Shown here: positions 1 through 8,611 of the stretch, piece by piece
How positions within the stretch are numbered: position 1 is the first letter of the stretch
Layout: each line of letters begins with the position of its first letter
Origin: Oceanobacillus sp. CFH 90083
GTDB lineage: Bacteria; Bacillota; Bacilli; Bacillales; Amphibacillaceae
DNA: 64,000 nt
Direction: 5' to 3'
NCBI RefSeq assembly: GCF_009389585.1
Contig: NZ_VIYG01000004.1
Coordinates: 251,377-315,376, forward strand
The notes under the pieces: model-generated
Database searches by the model: none
What the model was told of the DNA's origin: nothing
The model's input: the letters and a program-made list of their open reading frames with translations, nothing else
Translations under genes and position numbers: made by a program

Positions 1-108
1 TTAAAGTCGAACAACCCCAAAGAACGAGGGCACAATCTCTACGTTTTTCGACGCACACGACGTGCTAGTGCAGGCGTTGCGACACGACGTAGCGTTCTAA
101 ACCTGTAA
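1..108 (+). other. Open reading tail with Arg-rich, GC-rich repeat-like sequence
   Basis: Frame 1 is open from the window edge to a TAA at 106-108 (35 codons) and encodes an Arg/Ala/Ser-rich tail. The DNA is much more GC-rich than its surroundings and contains a direct repeat, ACACGACGT, at 55-63 and 82-90. A GC-rich hairpin with a T-run follows at 108-133 and could terminate transcription on this strand. It could be the true C-terminus of a gene starting outside the window, or an intergenic repeat that happens to be open. I do not recognise the protein. Confidence 0.3.
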
Positions 109-133
109 GGGCGCTTTGCGCGCTTTTCTTTTT
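108..133 (+). terminator. Probable intrinsic terminator
   Basis: A GC-rich hairpin (AAGGGCGC, loop TTT, GCGCGCTT, one mismatch) is followed by TTCTTTTT. It would end transcription of whatever enters from the left edge. Confidence 0.5.
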
Positions 134-164
134 GGAAATGAAAAGTAAACGACCTTGTATAAAT

Positions 165-199
165 AAAAAAATCAGGTTCTATCGAGAGACCTGATTTTT
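165..199 (-). terminator. Terminator downstream of TPP riboswitch
   Basis: Read on the minus strand, AAAAATCAGGT and ACCTGATTTTTT pair as a hairpin ending in a T-run. It lies 32 bases after the TPP aptamer, the position expected for the expression platform of a terminating riboswitch. Confidence 0.7.
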
Positions 200-230
200 G
201 GTATACTGAAAGTAATCATATATTGATTGA

Positions 231-327
231 CTACTTCCCTACGCTGGTATTAGCCAGATCAGGTTTATAAGAGTCGGAAAGTAAGCATGCTTCCCTCTCA
301 GCCCGCAATTTTGGGCTCCCCTAGTAG
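231..327 (-). ncRNA. TPP (thi-box) riboswitch aptamer
   Basis: On the minus strand the sequence has the conserved thi-box elements in order: CTGAGA, then AACCTGATCTGG, then ACCAGCGTAGGGAA, closed by a P1 stem (CTACT/AGTAG). This is the thiamine pyrophosphate aptamer, which normally shuts off thiamine biosynthesis or uptake genes when TPP is abundant. It points toward the left edge and no start codon with a ribosome binding site is visible on this strand in 1-165, so the regulated gene is either beyond the window or lost. Confidence 0.9.
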
Positions 328-465
328 TTGCTTTTCATTATTATCTTTGCATCTACTGTATCAAAGATTCGGCTATTTGTCATGAAAAATAATTATTATA
401 TAAGCTTGTCCAGTATTAATTATAAAGTGTAATCAAAGTGGTTATAGAATAGAGGAGTATGAAGT

Positions 466-1515
466 ATGTTAAAAATGAAAGAAATTGAATATCGTCATGG
501 AGATCAAACGGTATTTCCTAAAATAGATATCGAAGTAAGTCCCGGGGAAATAAAAGCAATTCAATCCACTGTTAATATTCGTGAAGTTTTATTGCGAATG
601 CTTATTGGGAAAGAAAGTGTACGCAATGGGTGTATTCAGATACAGAATAAAACACTGGATAAGAATAAACAGCAATACTTTTCTTCGTTAGGGATTTGCT
701 GGTATGAAGAAGGTATTTATGAACGGCTGCAAGTGCAGGAATATCTGAAATTTATCGGTTCCCTCTTTCAAAGTAAGGCCTCTGTAAAGGAAGTTCTGCA
801 GCGAATTCAACTGGAGGAAAAAGCAAGATGGAAGATGCATCAGCTTCATCGCTCTGAAAAGCGTCGTGTCCAGTTTGGGAGAATATTAATGCAAGAATCA
901 GAGGTTATTATCTTTGAAGAGCCTGAGGTAAATGTGGATCTGGAAACAAAGCATGTGCTACATCAGTTTGTCGAAATGCTGCAGACGCAACAAAAGGCTG
1001 TATTAATTTTAACAACAAGTACAGAACATGCGATAACGATTGCTGATACTGTCTATCGTTTAGATGAACAAGGGATGCAGTCCATTGAAATTAAAATGGA
1101 GGAAGAAGAGCATTCGGCATCTAAAGAAACAGATGCGTTGGAAGCAGAAGAAGTGATGCAGGTACAAAAGTCGTTTCAGTTGAATAAAATCTCTGCCAAA
1201 ATAGAGGATAAAATCATTTTATTTGATCCTCAGGAGATTGATTATATTGAAAGTCAGGATGGTCAATCTTATCTGTATACGCGTGGAGAAGGCTTTCCAA
1301 CAGGCCTTACCTTAAAAGAGCTGGAGCAGCGATTATCAAATCAAGGCTTCTTTCGCTGTCACCGCTCATATATTGTGAATCTTCAAAAAATAAGAGAGGT
1401 TATTACTTGGACCAGAAACAGCTACAGCTTATCTCTTATTGACAAAAAAAGCTCCGAAGTTCCATTATCGAAATCAAAGCTGAACGAGCTGAAAGAGTTA
1501 TTAGGAGTAGAATAA
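466..1515 (+). CDS. LytTR-domain transcriptional regulator fused to a degenerate ABC ATPase
   Basis: The N-terminal ~210 residues have the shape of an ABC ATPase: a hydrophobic, Glu-rich Walker-B-like stretch (IIFEEPEVNVD) is visible, but the Walker A P-loop expected near residue 30-40 is absent and no clean LSGGQ signature is seen. Residues ~240-345 form a LytTR DNA-binding domain (FHCHRSYIVN-type core, here FFRCHRSYIVNL). It is therefore likely a DNA-binding regulator that reuses a dead ATPase as a sensing or docking module. The start has AGAGGAG at 451-457, 8 bases upstream. The next two genes encode an ABC ATPase and permease, which it probably controls. Confidence 0.8.
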   Translation: MLKMKEIEYRHGDQTVFPKIDIEVSPGEIKAIQSTVNIREVLLRMLIGKESVRNGCIQIQNKTLDKNKQQYFSSLGICWYEEGIYERLQVQEYLKFIGSLFQSKASVKEVLQRIQLEEKARWKMHQLHRSEKRRVQFGRILMQESEVIIFEEPEVNVDLETKHVLHQFVEMLQTQQKAVLILTTSTEHAITIADTVYRLDEQGMQSIEIKMEEEEHSASKETDALEAEEVMQVQKSFQLNKISAKIEDKIILFDPQEIDYIESQDGQSYLYTRGEGFPTGLTLKELEQRLSNQGFFRCHRSYIVNLQKIREVITWTRNSYSLSLIDKKSSEVPLSKSKLNELKELLGVE

Positions 1516-1625
1516 GCATGATTCAACTTAAAATATACTCCATTCACCCCAAATATACTGCACTATTACTTAAATAAAGCTATTCTGTAATCACAGGCAA
1601 ATAACTGATGCAGGAGGTTTTTGGA

Positions 1626-2474
1626 GTGGAGAATATGATAGAAGTGAAATCTTTAGAGAAGATTTTTGGTGATAAACAGGCATTACACGATGTTTCCTTC
1701 CAGGTTAAAAAAGGAGAGACATTTGGTTTTCTGGGGCCAAGCGGTTCAGGAAAAACAACAACAATAAAAATTTTAACGGGACAAATGAGACAGAGTGCAG
1801 GTACAGCAAATGTATTTGGTGTTCCAGTTTCAAAGCTAAACACACCTGAATATCGAAAACGCTTTGGAGTCGTGACAGATAATAGCGGTTTATACGCAAG
1901 ACTAACCATTTATGATAACTTAAAGCTTTACACAGATTTATATGATGTCTCTTTGCAGCGAATTGATGAGGCACTGGAGGCAGTTAATTTGGGTTCAGAG
2001 AAAAAAACACAGGTATCCAAGCTCTCTAAAGGAATGACACAGCGTGTATTATTGGCGAGGACACTATTGCATAATCCGGAATTATTATTTTTGGATGAGC
2101 CGACATCTGCATTAGACCCTGCCAACTCCAAACATATTCATAATGGCTTAAAAGAGTTGAATCGACAGGGAACGACTATTTTTCTGACAACACATGATAT
2201 GGAGGAGGCAGATCATCTGTGCAGTCAGGTAGCCTTTTTAAATAAAGGGGTTGTCCAGCTTTTAGATGAACCCAAACAGCTGAAAAAGCAATATCGGGAA
2301 GAAATTATTGGTATAGAATTGAAGGATGGAAGAGAATTAGAGCTTCCATTAAAAGCGTCTAGTGCAGAGGAAATTCAACAATATATTTCCCGGGAAATGG
2401 TGGAGCGAATTTATACAAAAGAGCCGACATTAGGAGATATCTTTGTTGAAGTGACTGGGAGGGAATTGGTATGA
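1626..2474 (+). CDS. ABC transporter ATP-binding protein (drug/ABC-2 exporter type)
   Basis: This is a complete ABC ATPase: Walker A GPSGSGKT at about residues 37-44, signature LSKGMTQRV, Walker B LLFLDEPTSALD, and an H-loop in TTHDMEEAD. It would energise the permease encoded immediately downstream, whose start overlaps this stop by 4 bases. I chose GTG at 1626 because AGGAGG at 1612-1617 sits 8 bases before it; the ATG at 1608 lies inside that ribosome binding site's upstream flank and the ATG at 1635 is the other option. Substrate cannot be read from the sequence; the CcmA/DrrA-like type suggests efflux of a hydrophobic compound or peptide. Confidence 0.9.
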   Translation: MENMIEVKSLEKIFGDKQALHDVSFQVKKGETFGFLGPSGSGKTTTIKILTGQMRQSAGTANVFGVPVSKLNTPEYRKRFGVVTDNSGLYARLTIYDNLKLYTDLYDVSLQRIDEALEAVNLGSEKKTQVSKLSKGMTQRVLLARTLLHNPELLFLDEPTSALDPANSKHIHNGLKELNRQGTTIFLTTHDMEEADHLCSQVAFLNKGVVQLLDEPKQLKKQYREEIIGIELKDGRELELPLKASSAEEIQQYISREMVERIYTKEPTLGDIFVEVTGRELV

Positions 2475-3178
2475 CATTTTCTGTAAAAAGATTTATGGCA
2501 ATTTTTCAAAAGGATTTGAAGGATTTATATCGAAATATGTATGTTTCATCAACAGCGCTGATGCCGATTGTTTTTGCTGTCATATATAGTCGGGTAGGGG
2601 AAGTACCATTAGCGATGTACTTGTTTGTAATTACTTTATCCCTTGCTTTGGTTGGAACCTTTCTGCAATGTGCGATAATAGCAGAAGAAAAGGAGAAAAA
2701 TACGTTGCGTGGTCTGATGCTTTCTCCAGCAACATTAACAGAAATTTTAGCTGGAAAAAGTGCTGTTACCATTGTGATTACAGTTATTGTAACTGCTGTC
2801 AGTATGCTTATCATGGGTTTTTCATTTGCAGGAAGCGGCTGGTTAATTGCAGGAATCGTTTTATCTCTGATTTTCTTTATCGCTTTAGGGACCTGGATGG
2901 GCTTGATTACAAGAAGTGTTATGGAGGCATCTGTCTATATTCTCCCTGTAATGTTTATATTTGGTATGGCCAATATGTTTATTGGACTTGTCGATCAGTT
3001 CAGCTTCTTACAAGTATTAGAGTATACGCCGGGAATCCAGCTGGAAGAAATTGCGAAGTTGGGTGATGCAGGTGCCGGTTTTGATGAGCTTTGGAAGCCC
3101 TTTGCAATTATTGGAGCCTGGGTTGCAGCAATGTTAGTATTGGCTTCTGTTACATTTAAGAAGCGGATGATGGATTAA
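2471..3178 (+). CDS. ABC-2 type transporter permease
   Basis: A 235-residue membrane protein with about six hydrophobic segments, including an N-terminal helix after a short charged start and the motif EKEKNTLRGLMLSP, typical of ABC-2 permeases between the second and third helices. The start codon overlaps the ATPase stop (ATGA), so the pair is translationally coupled. Together with the LytTR-ABC regulator upstream it forms a three-gene export unit, whose substrate is unknown. Confidence 0.88.
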   Translation: MTFSVKRFMAIFQKDLKDLYRNMYVSSTALMPIVFAVIYSRVGEVPLAMYLFVITLSLALVGTFLQCAIIAEEKEKNTLRGLMLSPATLTEILAGKSAVTIVITVIVTAVSMLIMGFSFAGSGWLIAGIVLSLIFFIALGTWMGLITRSVMEASVYILPVMFIFGMANMFIGLVDQFSFLQVLEYTPGIQLEEIAKLGDAGAGFDELWKPFAIIGAWVAAMLVLASVTFKKRMMD

Positions 3179-3193
3179 GAGTATTGATTAGTT

Positions 3194-3232
3194 GAGTCAT
3201 TTAAAGAGCGGTAACGGTTCTTTAAATGACTC
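3194..3232 (+). terminator. Long hairpin after the ABC exporter operon
   Basis: A 16-bp stem (GAGTCATTTAAAGAGC with its near-perfect complement, one G-U pair) closes a 7-base loop directly after the permease gene. There is no strong T-run, so it may be a transcript-stabilising 3' hairpin or a weak terminator. Confidence 0.5.
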
Positions 3233-3419
3233 ATTATTGCCTCATTTCAATTTAATTGACTTGATGTTATGAAAGTATTCATATAAAAAGAATAGAGAAT
3301 GATTATAAAATTTTTGTTCTTGCAATGATAGAGGATGATAAGCAGGAATAATTGAATTTTTTGGAAATAGATATTGGTCAGGAAATATTCCTCCCTGTAT
3401 CTGACGTTTCATTTAAAAA

Positions 3420-3450
3420 CCCCGCTACCTTATAAGATAGCGGGGATTTT
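3420..3450 (-). terminator. Hairpin terminator between convergent units
   Basis: CCCCGCTA and TAGCGGGG form a perfect 8-bp stem with A- and T-rich flanks on both sides, so it can work in both directions. It lies downstream of the broken PTS gene on the minus strand. Confidence 0.65.
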
Positions 3451-3469
3451 TAGATTTTCCAATTTACAT

Positions 3470-3992
<523 letters not shown>

Positions 3993-4105
3993 TGACGAAT
4001 AATGAAAAAGGTGTACAACTTCAGCTTATGATTTTTGATTATTCAAAGTTTAGAATTATACTAACTAATATAAGACTTAAAAATATAGTAAAAGCAGGTG
4101 CTGTC

Positions 4106-4657
4106 ATGAATATTGAAATTAGAAATGGAAACCTTGATGATTTTCAAGCTGTTATGCAGATTATCAATAAAGCGAAGAATAAACTGGCTGAATCTGGATC
4201 ACCGCAATGGTCTGATGAGGATTCCCCGAAAGAGGATGAGATAAAACTGGAAATTGAGAAAGGGAATAATTATCTTTTTACCATAAACGAAAAGATTATT
4301 GGTACAGCAATTGTTACGAATGAAGCAGAAGAAGCGTATTCTACGATTAATTATGGAGATTGGGACTCATCGCAAGAAAATTATTTTACCATTCATAAGT
4401 TTGCAGTTAATCCAGATGTAAACGGGAAAGGTTACGGGAAAATCTTTCTAAAGCTTTTGCTGTTTATATGCAAGGAAGAAGGAGCGCCAGAAATTCGAAT
4501 TGATACACATCCTAAAAACAGGGCAATGCAAAAAATTATTTTATCTGCCGGATTTACTTTTAAAGGTATTATTCATCTTCCGTTTCCAAATGGAGAAAGG
4601 TATGCGTATCAATTTTGTTATGATAGGGGTACGGATAACAGGAGGAAAAGAAAATGA
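4106..4657 (+). CDS. GNAT family N-acetyltransferase
   Basis: A 183-residue GNAT fold protein with the acetyl-CoA binding motif in FAVNPDVNGKGYGKIFLKLL and the typical late helix-strand with a conserved N (THPKNRAMQKI). The substrate is unknown. I used ATG at 4106 because the GNAT fold begins there and upstream residues look non-coding; the ribosome binding site is weak (AGGTG). Its stop overlaps the LysR start (ATGA), so the two are co-translated. Confidence 0.85.
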   Translation: MNIEIRNGNLDDFQAVMQIINKAKNKLAESGSPQWSDEDSPKEDEIKLEIEKGNNYLFTINEKIIGTAIVTNEAEEAYSTINYGDWDSSQENYFTIHKFAVNPDVNGKGYGKIFLKLLLFICKEEGAPEIRIDTHPKNRAMQKIILSAGFTFKGIIHLPFPNGERYAYQFCYDRGTDNRRKRK

Positions 4658-5574
4658 CCTTACAACAGTTAAAATATGTTATAGAAGTAGCAAGAAGCCG
4701 TTCGATTTCTAAAGCAGCCCAAGCTTTGTTTATCAGTCAGCCAAGCTTGTCCAATGCTTTAAAGGAATTGGAAAAAGAAATTGGCATTAAAATATTTTCG
4801 CGAACGAATAAAGGGATTCATGTGACAAAAGAGGGCTCGGAGTTTTTAGGCTATGCAAGGCAGGTCTTGGAACAGGCAGAATTATTGGAAAACCGCTATT
4901 CCAACAACGCAGCGCCACAGCATCATTTTGCCGTATCAGCACAGCATTATGCTTTTGCAGTCAGTGCCTTTGTCCGCCTGTTAAAAGACTATGACCGGGA
5001 TGAATATGATTTTACATTTCGGGAAACAAGAACATATGAAATTATTGAGGATGTTAAAAATTTAAACAGTGAAATCGGGATTATGTATATCAATGATTTC
5101 AATGAAAAGGTTATCCGGAAATTTTTAAGAGAAGGAAACCTGGCCTTTCACCCTTTATTTGAAGCAGCGCCTCATGTGTTTATCAGTGGGGATAATCCAT
5201 TGGTGAAGAAAGAGTATGTTACTCTGGAAGATTTAGAGCCCTATCCTTATCTGCTGTACGAACAGGGAGACTATAATTCATTTTATTTTTCAGAAGAGAT
5301 TCTAAGCACACTGACTCGCCCAAAAAATATTCATGTCCGTGATCGGGCAACGATGTTTAATCTGCTGATTGGACTCAATGGCTATACGATATCTACAGGA
5401 GTTATCAGTCAAAAGCTGAATGGCGACAATATTATTGCGGTACCTTTGAAAGTCGATGAAATAATTCATGTTGGCTATATTGTTCATAAGGATATTGAAC
5501 TTAGTCCCATGGCGGAAACTTATATTGCGTATTTACAGACAAGTATTGAGGAAGAGCGGCAAAGTTTATTGTGA
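4654..5574 (+). CDS. LysR-family transcriptional regulator
   Basis: A 306-residue LTTR: the N-terminal winged helix-turn-helix covers residues 1-60 (SISKAAQALFISQPSLSNAL recognition region), followed by a linker helix and a periplasmic-binding-like effector domain. It is co-translated with the acetyltransferase upstream. The decayed MetE-like remnant lies directly downstream and the intact MetE-like gene 1.8 kb away. A role in methionine or sulfur gene control is therefore possible but is inference only. Confidence 0.88.
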   Translation: MTLQQLKYVIEVARSRSISKAAQALFISQPSLSNALKELEKEIGIKIFSRTNKGIHVTKEGSEFLGYARQVLEQAELLENRYSNNAAPQHHFAVSAQHYAFAVSAFVRLLKDYDRDEYDFTFRETRTYEIIEDVKNLNSEIGIMYINDFNEKVIRKFLREGNLAFHPLFEAAPHVFISGDNPLVKKEYVTLEDLEPYPYLLYEQGDYNSFYFSEEILSTLTRPKNIHVRDRATMFNLLIGLNGYTISTGVISQKLNGDNIIAVPLKVDEIIHVGYIVHKDIELSPMAETYIAYLQTSIEEERQSLL

Positions 5575-5585
5575 TATTTGTTACA

Positions 5586-5640
5586 GGTAAAAGCATATTA
5601 GGTTTAGTAAAAGAAGCTGCTGAGGAAGTTTGAGGTAAAT
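5586..5640 (+). pseudogene. Ghost of the 3' end of the MetE-like gene
   Basis: Bases 5601-5643 match 8473-8515, the last codons of the intact MetE-like gene, at most positions (shared core TTGCTGAGGAAGTTT-like, here GCTGCTGAGGAAGTTTG). Just before it, GGTAAAAGCATATTA matches an internal part of the same gene at 8214-8228, so the copy has a large internal deletion. There is no open frame of useful length. A terminator-like hairpin and a non-coding element follow in the same order as after the intact gene. Confidence 0.75.
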
Positions 5641-5650
5641 AAAAATGTAT

Positions 5651-5880
5651 AGGGCAGACTGGAAGGTTTCAGTCTTGCTTGTATGTTTTATTACTTTAAA
5701 AGAACTTTTAAAAATCAAAGAAATAAGGTATAACAAGTTATAGATGTAAAGATAATAAAGAAATACCACCCATGCTGTTACACGAATGGTAAGCCAATAG
5801 TAAGACTTTCTTTAAGAGGTCAGCGTATTAGCAGAAATAATCCGCCTTGGTTGCTAAGCTCAAGGTTGGATTATTTTTTG
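5651..5880 (+). repeat. Copy A of duplicated MetE-downstream region, with candidate structured RNA
   Basis: This stretch parallels 8525-8740: first a hairpin (GCAGACTG/CAGTCTTGC), then AGAACTTTTAAAAAT, then a block containing a 22-base segment identical to copy B (AGCGTATTAGCAGAAATAAT plus CC, 5822-5843) and a closing hairpin AATAATCC...GGATTATT with TTTTTTG. In the inner stem copy A has CCTTG/CAAGG where copy B has TCTTGA/TCAAGA, a compensatory change. The rest of 5575-6013 shows no gene. Confidence 0.55.
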
Positions 5881-6013
5881 TGATTAAATGAAAGTACTGC
5901 GGTAAAGTAACGGAGCCAGAGTTTAGTTGAATAAAAGAAGGTGAATTTTTAATATCGCGATTGAACAACAAAACGAAGTATTTTTACTAAGAAACGCTCA
6001 TTATTATCGAATA

Positions 6014-6051
6014 ATGAAAAGCCACCTCATTTCAATTTTTAATGAGGTGGC
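6014..6051 (-). terminator. Terminator of the MBL hydrolase gene
   Basis: GCCACCTCATT and AATGAGGTGGC form a perfect 11-bp stem, and on the minus strand the stem is followed by CTTTTC. It lies 35 bases after the MBL stop codon. Confidence 0.75.
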
Positions 6052-6085
6052 TACGGTTCATAGATGATTGATGTGTTATATAGAA

Positions 6086-6934
6086 TTATTGAGACTGAAT
6101 AATATGATCATTAACAAATGCTTTTATGAAAAATAATTCATTATCATTAGGATCCCTGTTATTTTCTGCCTTAAAGGATGCTTTCGCATTTTCTAAAGAG
6201 GTGGACTTTACAACTTGACTTGCTGTTGTTAACTCTTCCCAATATATATCCATTTCATTTAAATCACAGATAGATTCATGACCAAGCAGGAACATTTCTG
6301 CATCATATTTTTGAATGTCTTTAATCATAGGCAATAGCAATGATTGCTTGTAATGAAATAAAGAATTTGTAGTTTTGCCATATACAGAATCACCTAAGAA
6401 AATAACTTTTTCATCAGGAATATAAATGACTGTAGAGTCATCTGTATGCGTACTTTTTATACTTTCAATTACACAAACTTTATTCCCTAAATCAATAGTT
6501 AATGAATTTTCAAAGATTATATCTGGGGATTTCAACTGAAAACTATTCCTGTTTGGCATATCGGTTTGTATAATCTTCATAAATATATCACCCAACTGAT
6601 TCGTATGCACATACTTATGGAGTGAACTATCGTCAAAGGAATAATTTTGCCATTCTTTTATTATTTCATTTGTTCGGCTATTAACGATAACAGCTGCATC
6701 AAATTCATTCATTCCCAAAAAGTGATCCCAATGTCCATGGGTAATAACCACATATTTAACTGGAGGTACGTTCAGCTTCTCAATTTCTGTTAAAAAGTCT
6801 TTAGCATGTTGAGTAGAATTACCAGCATCTATTATTAGACTGTATTGGTCACCACATACCAGTCCTAATGTTGGTCGTTCTATATCATCTTGATTAGATA
6901 AATAATAAATAGTATCACTTAATTTATTTAACAT
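6086..6934 (-). CDS. MBL-fold metallo-hydrolase
   Basis: A 282-residue metallo-beta-lactamase fold protein. The metal-binding HxHxDH motif is HGHWDH at residues 66-71, and further ligands are likely in GDSVYGK and the later GHES. The ribosome binding site AGAGGAAA precedes the ATG. Substrate cannot be assigned; the fold includes glyoxalases, lactonases and thiol hydrolases. It sits between the MetE ghost and the intact MetE-like gene on the opposite strand. Its AT-rich codon use resembles other accessory genes here. Confidence 0.85.
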   Translation of the reverse strand: MLNKLSDTIYYLSNQDDIERPTLGLVCGDQYSLIIDAGNSTQHAKDFLTEIEKLNVPPVKYVVITHGHWDHFLGMNEFDAAVIVNSRTNEIIKEWQNYSFDDSSLHKYVHTNQLGDIFMKIIQTDMPNRNSFQLKSPDIIFENSLTIDLGNKVCVIESIKSTHTDDSTVIYIPDEKVIFLGDSVYGKTTNSLFHYKQSLLLPMIKDIQKYDAEMFLLGHESICDLNEMDIYWEELTTASQVVKSTSLENAKASFKAENNRDPNDNELFFIKAFVNDHIIQSQ

Positions 6935-7027
6935 GTTTTTTCCTCTTTTCTTATATATTCATTCTATGAAAGAGAAAATCTACATGTTTATTCTAAAGTT
7001 ATTAAAATAAGTTAAGATTTTCTCTTA

Positions 7028-7042
7028 TTACCTTTTTACCAT
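7028..7042 (-). other. Four-codon mini-ORF behind a perfect ribosome binding site
   Basis: On the minus strand AAGGAGGTG (7051-7059) is followed 8 bases later by ATG GTA AAA AGG TAA, encoding MVKR. It is 93 bases upstream of the MBL hydrolase start on the same strand, with an inverted repeat (AGAGAAAATCT/AGATTTTCTCT, 6971-7025) in between. It could be a leader peptide or the relic of a lost gene start. The rest of 6935-7286 shows nothing else clear. Confidence 0.3.
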
Positions 7043-7286
7043 TGGACTGGCACCTCCTTGTTTCACTAAGGAAAAGTATATCATACTACAAACCATACAC
7101 TAAGAAATTACGGAATGTTAATTGTGTTTATTTGCTCGCAGTTCGGACATTATTTGTAATAGAAGTGAAGATGATTGTTCAATTAACGGATACTTTAGTT
7201 CAATAATATATTCTACCATCGTACTTGATTAAGGTGTAGCTACTGTTCATTTGTCGCCTTTCCCAGTATGTAGTCATAGAAAAAAA

Positions 7287-7302
7287 CTATAACAAACGAT
7301 AG
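7287..7302. promoter_or_regulatory. Imperfect inverted repeat, possible operator of MetE-like gene
   Basis: CTAT-AACAAACG-ATAG with flanking A- and T-runs lies about 75 bases before the MetE-like start. Similar short palindromes occur at TATAACAAGTTATA (near 5731) and TTATAG-N6-CTATAA (8599-8616), next to the duplicated region. It could be a LysR-type site; evidence is weak. Confidence 0.25.
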
Positions 7303-7377
7303 ATTTTAGGTGTTATCTGATAATGAATTTACTGTGATAGACTAATCTCAACTAATAAAACGAAGGAGAGATTAGGG

Positions 7378-8514
7378 ATGACAGTAGCAAGCAAAGAAGG
7401 CGTACGTGCAGAAACACCATTTCGATTTGATAATGTAGGAAGCTTCCTGAGACCGGAAAAATTGAAGGAAGCCCGTGCAGCTTTTGCAAAAGGAGAAATT
7501 TCTGAACAGGATTTAAAAGCTGTAGAAGATGAAACGATTAAGGATTTAATCCAAAAGCAGAAAGAGGTTGGACTAAAAGCAATTACGGATGGAGAATTTC
7601 GCCGTTCCTGGTGGCATCTTGATTTTATGTGGGGACTGCAAGGTGTTAAAAAACAAGAGCTTGATAAAGGCTATCAGTTTAAAGGAGAGGAAACACGTGC
7701 AGAAACAGCCCGTTTAACAGGTAAAATCAGCGGCGAAAATCATCCATTTGTTGAGCATTTCCAATTTGTGCAGCAATTTGCGGACGAAGAAGTGGCTGCA
7801 AGACAAACGATCCCTGCACCAGCACAATTTTTATCAGAATCACAGCGCCCTGAAAATGTGGAAGCAACCAAGCATATTTATCCCAATTTGAACGATTTAG
7901 TAGAGGATATTGCAGCAGCTTATCGAACGGTAATTGAGGATTTATATGCTGCAGGCTGCCGGAATTTGCAGCTGGATGATTGCACATGGGGAAGACTTGT
8001 TGGTAAAAACCACTGGACCAGTAGTGATGATGATTCCAATATAGAAGAAATTGGCTCATTATATGTGAACTTAAACAATAAAGTTATTGAAAATCAACCA
8101 GAGGATTTAATTATCACTACGCATGTATGTCGGGGAAACTATCATTCTAAATGGTTCTCATCTGGCGCTTATGATGCGATTGCTAAACATTTATTTGGAA
8201 GAGAAAAGGTAAAAGCATATTATTTAGAATTTGATACAGAACGTGCAGGCGGTTTTGAATCGCTGGTCAATGTAAGTGATGATAAGCTTGTTGTGCTAGG
8301 ATTATTTTCATCGAAGCTGCCAGAGCTGGAGGATAAGGAGCAAATCAAGAAGCGTATTGAAGAAGCGTCAAAATATGTGCCGATAGAGCGCTTATGTGTT
8401 AGCCCGCAATGCGGGTTTGCCTCAACGGAAGAAGGAAATATTCTTACGGAAGAGCAGCAATGGGATAAGCTGCGTTTAGTAAGAGAAGTTGCTGAGGAAG
8501 TTTGGGGAAACTAA
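7378..8514 (+). CDS. MetE C-terminal-domain-like methyltransferase (YxjG/YxjH family)
   Basis: A 378-residue protein matching the cobalamin-independent methionine synthase C-terminal barrel without the N-terminal half, like B. subtilis YxjG/YxjH. Zinc ligands are visible: H249 and C251 in THVCRGN and C345 in QCGFAST. These proteins are thought to methylate homocysteine from a small methyl donor. The start has GAAGGAGAG upstream. No S-box riboswitch is visible in the leader, unlike yxjG/yxjH of B. subtilis. A ghost copy of its 3' end lies at 5586-5640. Confidence 0.88.
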   Translation: MTVASKEGVRAETPFRFDNVGSFLRPEKLKEARAAFAKGEISEQDLKAVEDETIKDLIQKQKEVGLKAITDGEFRRSWWHLDFMWGLQGVKKQELDKGYQFKGEETRAETARLTGKISGENHPFVEHFQFVQQFADEEVAARQTIPAPAQFLSESQRPENVEATKHIYPNLNDLVEDIAAAYRTVIEDLYAAGCRNLQLDDCTWGRLVGKNHWTSSDDDSNIEEIGSLYVNLNNKVIENQPEDLIITTHVCRGNYHSKWFSSGAYDAIAKHLFGREKVKAYYLEFDTERAGGFESLVNVSDDKLVVLGLFSSKLPELEDKEQIKKRIEEASKYVPIERLCVSPQCGFASTEEGNILTEEQQWDKLRLVREVAEEVWGN

Positions 8515-8524
8515 AGAAATGTTA

Positions 8525-8561
8525 GAACAGCCTGGAGGTGAGGTTTAGGCTGTTCGTTTTT
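8525..8561 (+). terminator. Terminator of MetE-like gene
   Basis: GAACAGCCT and AGGCTGTTC form a perfect 9-bp stem followed by GTTTTTC, 11 bases after the stop codon. Confidence 0.8.
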
Positions 8562-8611
8562 CGAATGAAAGAACTTTTAAAAATAAGGAATAATCGTTAT
8601 AGAAATAGCTA

